From Lingula anatina (taxonomy: Eukaryota > Brachiopoda > Lingulata > Lingulida > Lingulidae), in assembly GCF_001039355.2 (NCBI RefSeq), contig NW_019775545.1, positions 173,087 to 213,086 of the forward strand: a stretch of DNA of 40,000 nucleotides, given 5' to 3'. The notes below the pieces were generated by a model, which was given only the letters and a program-made list of their open reading frames with translations, searched no databases and was not told the origin of the DNA. This document shows positions 32,180-40,000 of the stretch, piece after piece (position 1 is the first letter of the stretch; each line of letters begins with the position of its first letter). The position numbers were made by a program, and so were the translations under genes.

Positions 32180-33520
32180 ACCTTGTCTGCAGCACTCCTA
32201 CACTACGTAATATGCCATAATTCCATTAGGTATTACTGTTTGGGCTAATCCTGGTATGACTATGACAGAGCATGGTTCTGTTTAAAAAGTCTCCATATCT
32301 CCACGTTTCGTTAACGTCTGCACAGATGACTTTGAAATTTTCTATACCTGTTGCCAGTTTAACGGTGTGGGAATAAAGCGAACCAGTGAGTCACAGTATT
32401 GATTCTATGAGCTAGAAAGGCAGAAAACAGACAGAAATTCCCAGACAGATTATTGTGTCGCAAGGAACGCTCCGGACAGAACTACAAGAGGACTTGTGAT
32501 CCTACGCAGAGACCGGAAGAAAGAAGTTCAAGTAGATAAAAAAACTCTTTAGCACAAAGTTATGGAAAAAGGAACTAAAATCTATTAAGCTTTACACAGT
32601 TTTTGCTACTTATGAAGAATTTATGAACTTCATGACTTCTTGTATCAAGGTATTACTGTGTGTACTACTGGGATTCAAATTACCAAGACAGAGACACACG
32701 AAGAGGAAAATACACCCAGGATCCATGTTCAACGAGTTATCGATTACATAAAAATATCATTTATTTCTGAACTAAATGGCAAGTGAACTGGACACGATAT
32801 GGGCCATATGTTGTTATAAAGTTAATGCACAAAAGCCTTATTGTTTGATTAAGTGTTAAAAATATAATTTGCAGACTGAAAACTGTCAGTGCCCAGACAA
32901 TGACAGAGGAAACCGGTATATCTTAAACTCGAGTACCAAGAACAAAATGTCACAGTCACAGTAAACAGTAAAACTGCTCTATCACGGATGCCCTCAATCA
33001 CACTACCGGTACAAAATATATACAGACTTGACATTTAAAATGGAAGTTTTCAGTTTCGAAGGAATGCCTAGGTAAAAATGCGTTCAAAAAACTTCGATCT
33101 CATATAAGATATGTGAATGTAGATGTGTGTAGTCAGGTGTGTCGGTGCCAATTAACTGAATACCAGGTTTATTGCGCTGCTGCACTATATGTAATATGCA
33201 GTGATTTAATTGGGTAGTGCTCCTTTGGGTAGGTCAAAGCTTGGCTTTGGCAAAGCATGGTTCTGTCAAAAAAAGTATCCATTTGTCGGCAACTACTGCA
33301 TAGAAGAATTTGAAATTTTGCATGCAAGTGGTCGGTTTTGCAATGTGTAAAATGAGCTATGCAGTGCTTTACAGTTTTGGTAATCTGTGGCAGAATGGCG
33401 CGGGGAAAAGAGACATTGCCAGACAGATAATTGCGTCACACGAAACACTTCGCACAGATTTATAGAGTAATGCCCAGACTGGTGTACCTACACAGATGCC
33501 ACACCCAATGTATTGAATAC
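32180..33520. repeat. Two diverged copies of an old repeat
   Basis: About 32180-32520 and 33170-33500 align in order through shared blocks: GTAATATGC, GCATGGTTCTGT, TTTGAAATTTT, CCAGACAGAT and a GTGTCGCA/GCGTCACA block. The second copy leads directly into transposase-like sequence, so these may be the 5' parts of the decayed Tc1/mariner-like element. Short open frames here are not genes. Confidence 0.55.
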
Positions 33521-33739
33521 TTACCACCAGAATACGGGACCCACTGTCTTTCGGGATATGCTGTGGCAGCTACACAATAACCACCTAGTCCGTTCAGAAT
33601 GAAGGGTAAATTGCCACCAAAACGCATTTTTCAAGGCCCTTAGCGAACACCAAACTGATTTAAGCAGGTTAGAATACCAGACGACCTCCGAGGAACCCAG
33701 TGTAAACAGCAAAACATCGTTGTATGTTTCTCTAATTAA

Positions 33740-34360
33740 TTGGGGAACTTGACTCTTTCTGGGTTGAATACTGAAATCTCATGGCTTTCTTTATTGAGGT
33801 CAGATTTCACCTGTACCGCTCAACTAGTCAAAACAGAATTTACAGACAATCCAGAAGAGACCAACGACGAAGCGTGTGCCGCTTGTAAAGTGACTAAGGT
33901 TATTAACAGCGTCAGTATTTGGAGTTGATACCACATTGGTGCCAAAACACTAATGGTAGTCATCGACGAAAACCTGAACCAGATCAAATAAAGGAATAAA
34001 CTGGGAACCACTTGACTATCATTTGATAGGGGGCACCATAGGAACAATTTAAGGTTGCACGGTAATATTGCCGGTTCACACAGAGCACATTTAATAGCAG
34101 ATTACTTACAGAACCAAGGGAATGAGCAGATACCTTGGTCATCAGCCATATTTGAACCATATAGACAATATGTGGGTAGGCCATTACTCGCCGAATCAAT
34201 GGCTTACATGTTCTACAACAAAACTGGACCAAATTGGACATATTTTGAACGATGCCTCGAATTTTTTTCCAGATTGAACTCTAAAAACCTATTCCAAGGA
34301 ATGCCTTGTCGCTGGAGAGCGCTGGTAGCAGCCAGAAGAGGTCAGGTGTAGCAGCGACCA
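33740..34360 (+). pseudogene. Decayed Tc1/mariner-like transposase
   Basis: Translating all three plus frames in order recovers the typical plan of a DDE transposase from this superfamily. It shows a segment like RFHLYRS, then VVIDENLN, then HGNIAGSHRAHLIADYLQNQ, then (after a frame change) PYLNHIDNMW, and finally CRWRALVAARRG near the C-terminus. The second catalytic Asp, expected in HDN, is Gly here, and the third acidic residue is Asp. Stops and frameshifts break the gene, so it is dead. A second fragment of the same family lies at 35190-35420. Confidence 0.7.
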
Positions 34361-34529
34361 TTACTTTGACTAGACACTGACATGAGGGTCCTTTGTGGAG
34401 CGTGTAACTCTTTCTACAGACAATAATATGGAAAATATGGAGATCCAAAATATATCTTTTAACGGTTGTCGTATGACATAGAATAGGCAATGTGTTTTTT
34501 TGTTTGCTTCTCTGGCGAATTCCATTAAT

Positions 34530-35139
34530 GAAGAGATAATTAAAAGTTATTAAAACACGATTTTAATCCTTATTTTTATTTATCAGTCAGCAAAATAGGA
34601 AAAAAACTGATGAAAAATTATGTGGAAAAAAATATTCCATATTAAATGTCAAGTCTGTATATACCTGTACAGGTATTTGTTAGGAAAGATTACATGGAAT
34701 GTCAACTTACAAAGCACCATCACATTTTCAGGGAGGCAAAGACTTTTAACGATACGGCACCAAATTTTTACAAAATGATCATGGTAAAGACACTTAATGG
34801 ATAATAAATATAATCTAGCCGTGTATATCATAAGTAATACATATGTTTAGTCTTAAAGTATTAAAATATATATTTTTGTGTCTAAAAATGTTACAAAATT
34901 ATGAAATAAATGGAACACAGTTGAACAATGATTGTCTATGATAGAGAACAGTGATAATTACACCTGAAATTATTTAAACATCAAATAATTTCTATAATTT
35001 AGTTTTGGTTTTACGGATTTTGTTTCAGTCTGACAGAATTTTTACACTTGTCACACCGAACGTCTGACATCTTTTACCATAAAGTCTGTTCATTTGCTAG
35101 TGTACGACAAAGTAAATAATGTAACCATCATCTAGGAGG
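34530..35139. other. Spacer between transposon remnants
   Basis: AT-rich with no recognised gene or repeat. Confidence 0.55.
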
Positions 35140-35610
35140 GAGTCGAAATTACCTGCCTCACCTATTTAACGCAAAGACGGACTGGGGGCCGGAATTCCCA
35201 ATTGGTAGTCATCCATGAAAACCTGAACCTAATGTAGATTTACTCTGAAAACCGCCTGCCTCCCAGTTGACAGAAGACAAATTTTTTATTTTACAAGATT
35301 GAGACGTCCTTACACAAAGCGTACTTGTATTCGCAGATAACTTTCAGAACCATGGGACTGGACAGCTAAAGTGGCTTTGAACCTGTAGACAACCTGTGGG
35401 TAGTAATTAATTCACTAATCGAAAAACCGAAAGGCCAGATACACAGCTTACCGCTGCTGTGAATAAATACTTATATGTTTGTCCTCTGTAAACAGTGTAC
35501 CTCTTTAACAGTAGATAATTTGGATAATACGGACATCCAAATAACGTTTCAAATGGTTGCTCTATGACTTAGAATAAGCCATGGATTTTTTTCTTCATTG
35601 ATGAATTCAA
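35140..35610 (+). pseudogene. Second decayed copy of the Tc1/mariner-like element
   Basis: VVIHENLN near 35207 and a PVDNLWV-like segment near 35390 match the copy at 33740-34360. The shared 3' non-coding block follows in both (GACATCCAAATAACGTTTC at 35540 versus GAGATCCAAAATATATCTTT at 34440). It is more degraded than the first copy. Confidence 0.6.
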
Positions 35611-37659
35611 TCAAAGAAATGATATCAGAAGGACACTAAAATTATATTAAAAAACACAGTGACCTGTCCATAAATTCTCGGATGAATATAAAATAATCAG
35701 TAAAGCCACTCAGTATGCCAATGTCAATCGTACTTGTAAACACAGATTCCACATCACCGTCTAGTGACGTAATAGGCTCCACATGAGAGATGCGCGCGCA
35801 GCTCAGCGTCATTCATTGCGCCGTTTCTCAGCGAAGCGCACGCGGATTTACAAGCTGCATGAAATTAATATTTCTGCAGTGTTTTGAGTTTTTTGCTGAC
35901 ATACTGTTAATACAGTGATGTGTGTTTTAATACACACTGATACATATTTATCGCAATAAATGCACGAAATCGTGCTAACTACTGTTTTCATGTGTTGGGA
36001 TTAGCGTTTCAGACTGTTACAAGCACTGTTCTGTGGCTACGTCTGCGCACATTGCTACTGCGCTTCAATTTATATGCGCACAAGTGTACTGCGCAATAAA
36101 AGTATATTAAGCGTNCTAATTATACTTGAAGTTTCTATCACAGACATGCAGAAACTGTCGGTCCGATTGGTCATGACCGGCAAAATTTGTCTGGACCGGT
36201 AAAAAATTGGACTTGGTCGGTCCAAAGGAAAGACAAGAGTTTTAAGAACTGCACTTTTGAATTTACAGTCATCATTCGACATACTTCACTAATAAAATTA
36301 TATAAAACCCAAAGTGTTTTTTCACTTCCATTTTAAACCTATCACATTCACAAACAAAATAAGCTACCCTAATAATACTGGTACTATCTGTCTCAAACGA
36401 ATAGGGTGATTTTTGCCCGACAAAAATCCATTCGGTCCGGCAAATTTTTCATTACTGCCGGTCCAAATGTCCTACCATTATGAATAGTTTTCAGCATGTC
36501 TGTTATCATGATATTTCTAGTAAGCTCGGTACGTATACTTAACTACCGGCTTTATATGGCAGTTACAAACATTCTTTGGATGCAACCTAATGTTCAGAAA
36601 CCTACCCATGCACCCATCAGCTTCAAATACCATTTAAGAAACCACACTAACTGTGGAAAACAAGAACCAAAATGCATCCTCTGCCCATGTTACTTATGGG
36701 TTGGTTCGTACAGAGCATTGAATTTGATATTATTTTTAATTTAGCCTCGGGAAGAAATAATACATAACTTCTCGACAAGCGCACTACTGAATTACTTAGT
36801 TAAATACTGTACTTACAACTTTGGTCCGCACAAGTAGAAGGCAGCAGTATTTATTGGTAGGAACTGGACTCCTCGAAAAACTGAAATATCCCCAGCCTTT
36901 CTGTTAAAATGATTTGATTGATGGTGCCTTTATAATGCTTCAGATGAACGTTTTGCACACGTCAAGTTACATTTTTAAAGACCATTTGACGTTTGATTGA
37001 CGTGAGGCAAAGCTCAACAGATTAAAAATTTATAATTAAGTCAAAGCTGAAGACGGTTAATTGCAGTTTCCTTCAAAGACAGCCATGCTGAAACTATTGA
37101 AATTTAACTAGTGGTGTGTGCTTATTATTTTTTATCATAGTAGTAGTAGTAGATGTAGTAGTTGAAACAGAAATAGTACTGATAGCAGAAGTACTGAATA
37201 TACGGCCCCGCTTGAACAGAATCAGTTACCATCAGAACTAAGAAATTTAAGCTCAGTAGACGATTTTTTTAAAGCTCTAAAAATGTATCTTCGTAAAATG
37301 TTTTATGTTTGACCATTTCATACTTAACAAAACATCATAATTGGACACTTTTCTATTTAGCTTTAATACAGAATGTTAAAATTGGACATTTTCTCTTTTT
37401 TTTAATACTTTAATACATTGCTTTTAATATAAAATAATTCTTAAATTCTGTGTTTAATTTGTAGTAACTGCAAAATATATTTTATGGGTTTTAGACTCTG
37501 AATAAATAAATAAATATTATTATTATCATTATTATTAAATAGTAGAAGCAGTAGTAAAAGTATATATTCATCTTCTAAATTTCGATTTTTTATTAACACT
37601 TCTTATACAATAGGAACTTACACTGAAAGCAAATGGGCATCATTTCAACCGATCTCATT
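35611..37659. other. Non-coding sequence with minor repeats
   Basis: 35780-36070 is richer in CpG and GCGC than its surroundings but gives no open gene. An N at 36115 marks an assembly join with no visible duplication. Around 36160-36480, several CCGGTC and CCGGCAAA motifs face each other, suggesting a small degraded inverted-repeat element. TAG triplets occur at 37136-37165 and ATT triplets near 37510-37540. Confidence 0.5.
36150..36480. repeat. Possible degraded inverted-repeat element
   Basis: GACCGGCAAAATTTG and TGGACCGGTAAAAAATTGG near 36175-36210 pair loosely with GGTCCGGCAAATTTTTC and TGCCGGTCCAAATG near 36434-36468. Ends and target duplication could not be fixed. Confidence 0.35.
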
Positions 37660-37679
37660 ACCCAGTAGGGTATACAACG

Positions 37680-37840
37680 CAGAACGTCGGCAGTATGATG
37701 TTGGCCCAATGCCTATAGTTGAGCAAATGTCATTGGGCCAATGCCTGTACAACGTTGTGTCTATAAGCAACCATACGTTGGGCCATCATTGGTCGTACAA
37801 CCAACCATGCGTTGGACAAATGTTGGACCACTGCTCTCTT
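37680..37840. repeat. Short imperfect repeats of a TTGGGCCAATG motif
   Basis: TTGGCCCAATGCC, CATTGGGCCAATGCC, CGTTGGGCCATCATTGG, GCGTTGGACAAATGTTGGACC and similar words recur in both orientations over about 130 bp, forming an internally palindromic minisatellite-like block. The minus-strand Cys-containing frame at 37761-37967 partly overlaps it and is probably not a gene. Confidence 0.65.
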
Positions 37841-38559
37841 GGTAAGTGGGTTGTTCGGTGAAGTGCGTACCGCACGACAGGCGGACGCCATTCACTTTGC
37901 AGCAGTGTTTGTTGTGGTTCAGTTTTGGAGCGTTGCAGTTTTTACAGGAAAATTTGGTTTCAGACACTTAGTAATTCATGCTAAATCTTGTTTCAGCTTT
38001 CCTGTGCCACTAGAATTACATTGAAGTATTGGGTAACATTACACAATACTTAATGCAACACTCTCACTCTCACTAATATTATACGCAATATTGTACGCAG
38101 GCCAATGGTAAATGAAGGTTGCAAGCACTACTTATCTCCTCCCAAACTACATGAATGCATCAATTAACCTACATGTAATTTGACAACCCAAGTAATCAAA
38201 TGACTACCAAGGGTAATCATCAGGTTGGATATGATGGCCCTGCAAGACCATCAAATACAGATTTTAACTACCTGGGTCCTCGTTTTAGGTAAACCTCTTC
38301 GATGACCCTAATGTTTTCAGTGTATTTCGTCGTTTCTCTTCTTATTGGTCATATATGCTTTCTGTAAGTAATACTAACAGTGATAGTATTTTTCAATAAT
38401 CTTTTAAGCAATAATACTTCTATATATATATTCCAAAGTCCGATGTCCCATTAACACTTCTTATACATGAAGAACTAATTTCGGTGATTCTACTGTTCTC
38501 GGTCTTATGCTTTCTTTCAGCATACCGTAGGAAAAATTATCCCAGCCATTATTATTTCT

Positions 38560-39705
38560 ATACTTTTTTGATGCAGGGATTCGTGTGTAGACCCAGCTTT
38601 TGAAAATATACCGCAAACATGTTAATATTATATAAGCCTTTGGAAGAAATTTTTGACATGATGGTAGGATGTTTAATTATTGAAGACGATATGTGACACT
38701 TGGAAACACTGTGTTACGGGACTGAACTTATAGTCTGATTCAGTTAGTTAAAGACTTTATCTGTTTGCGTTTCAACATTTTGCCCATTAAATTGCAGATT
38801 TATCAGACAAACCGATCACCAGGTTATGCAATAGCCATGGTAGGCCAGCCTTAACCCTAAATGGTTTCGGTTTCAATAGTATGTTATCAATTAAATCGAC
38901 CGCCAGGTTTACGTATACACTGTAATATCCGTGAATATTCGTGGCAAGCACAGCTTATGCGAGGACGAATATGAAAGCTGTCCTCCGTGTGGCAGATATC
39001 TTTCGTGTTTTAATTTTGTTTATTTCGGATCTGTATTCATTCTGTGATTAATCTAGCGCGTGTTTTAATACGATGAACGGCACAATTTTTGAAAACTTAG
39101 TTTTAAAGTGCAAAGAGAAATGCGAGGGAAGGGTGGTACATAAACCAAGCCTTCTTTAGCTTCAAAGTACAGAAGTGTTCATTTCTGCCCACTTCCATCC
39201 CCAAAACAGTATAACAAACACAACAAAACAATTTTCTCGTGGAAATTTCACCATCTCTGAACAGTAACGTAATGACACCTGATGTCCTCTGAGTATCAGT
39301 TTGAACCCTGAAGCCCCATGGATGTATCACGTGTAAATAACATGCGCCAGAGGCATATAGGGAATTTACATATGTGCATTTCAACATTCGACCTCTTAAA
39401 GTACAGTAGGCCTACAGTTTCATTTAGTGATATCTGACCTTAACCTTCTTTTGCGCAGGGGTTGTGGGTAGACCTGTGCAGCTGGCGAAAATATTGATCT
39501 GCTTCAAACTTGTTAATAAAATATTAGTGTAACGAAGAAGGCATTAACCCGACGGCAAATTAAGTGTCACAGTATTATTTGACGCCTGGCAACACTGAGT
39601 GGTCCGGCGGAATTGTCTGATAGTTAGTTAAAGACTTTAATTGTTTGCGTTTCAACATTTATCAGCAGGTTTACGCAATATCCATGGTAGCCTTAAAGGG
39701 ATAAA
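38560..39705. repeat. Diverged direct repeat, copies about 890 bp apart
   Basis: About 38568-38860 and 39455-39700 share, in order, GCAGGG…GTAGACC, TGTTAATA, a GGCAACACT/GGAAACACT word, AGTTAGTTAAAGACTTTA, GTTTGCGTTTCAACATTT and CCATGGTAG. Copies differ by many substitutions and indels. They are probably remnants of one dispersed element; its identity is unknown. Confidence 0.75.
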
Positions 39706-40000
39706 AACTGTCCGTAAGTTATCAATATTTCACAATAAATGCATTGTGAACAGCTCAGAGAAATATAATAGGTTCCACTTTACCACCAAAAACGGTGATT
39801 AACGCAATTATTCTAAAATGTGTGCTTGCCATCACATCACGTGACCTCCATAGGTGGCTACACTACACTGTAATAATCTCTTAAGAGAATACCAGTATTA
39901 CGGAAAACCAGACTTTTTAGGGAAAAAAGACAGGGACTAACTTTAAATGTGGGAATGGCTTCATTAACTTTATTGATATCGGAAGTGTATGTGCCTTTTG
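39706..40000. other. Window end without recognised features
   Basis: No open frame, splice pattern or repeat could be supported. Confidence 0.6.

Noticed and set aside
34055-34351. 98-codon plus-strand frame as a functional gene
   Set aside because: It is the C-terminal part of a frameshifted transposase remnant lacking a catalytic residue.
37761-37967. Cys-rich minus-strand 68-codon frame as a small secreted peptide
   Set aside because: No signal peptide is present, and the C-terminal half is encoded by an internally palindromic repeat.

Overview
The window is nuclear DNA from an AT-rich invertebrate animal. The evidence is intron-rich genes with GT-AG junctions, long non-coding spacers, microsatellites, a roughly 160-bp satellite and several families of small non-autonomous DNA transposons. 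The domain types and repeats would suit a marine lophotrochozoan such as a mollusc, but that is inference. No tRNA, rRNA, operon or bacterial feature was recognised.

Two minus-strand protein genes can be built exon by exon. Gene 1 (CDS 15722 down to 9424, nine exons, about 420 aa) encodes two tandem C2 domains of the synaptotagmin/Slp type, a possible N-myristoylation start and a 67-aa C-terminal tail. Its eighth exon (11535-11663) was found by splice-site and phase reading. Gene 2 (CDS 29353 down to about 21072, perhaps to 19594) encodes a secreted protein: signal peptide, NIDO domain, then a von Willebrand D domain. It resembles tectorin- or mucin-like extracellular matrix proteins. An assembly gap at 22425 removes part of its vWD domain. 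A candidate divergent promoter with YY1-like and CACGTGA motifs lies at 17198-17345. The two genes show no obvious functional link; they are neighbours.

Layout: 1-9423 is non-coding and contains a 36-bp minisatellite and a 1,859-bp near-perfect duplication split by one N. 9424-15722 is gene 1. 15723-17345 holds an 815-bp foldback transposon with a perfect 8-bp target duplication, followed by the candidate promoter. 17346-19593 is empty. 19594-29393 is gene 2, with a 786-bp element in its first intron. 29600-30965 is a satellite array. 31078-31215 is an internally deleted relative of the 786-bp element with its own 8-bp target duplication. 31480-40000 is repeat-derived, including two decayed Tc1/mariner-like transposase copies.

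Six single-N positions occur (2909, 20705, 22425, 24850, 29104, 36115). Four are flanked by direct copies of the same sequence, which looks like unmerged contig ends or haplotypes rather than real duplication. The most interesting biology is the set of 8-bp-TSD non-autonomous elements, the palindrome beside the foldback element, and the unfamiliar C-terminal tail of the tandem-C2 protein.
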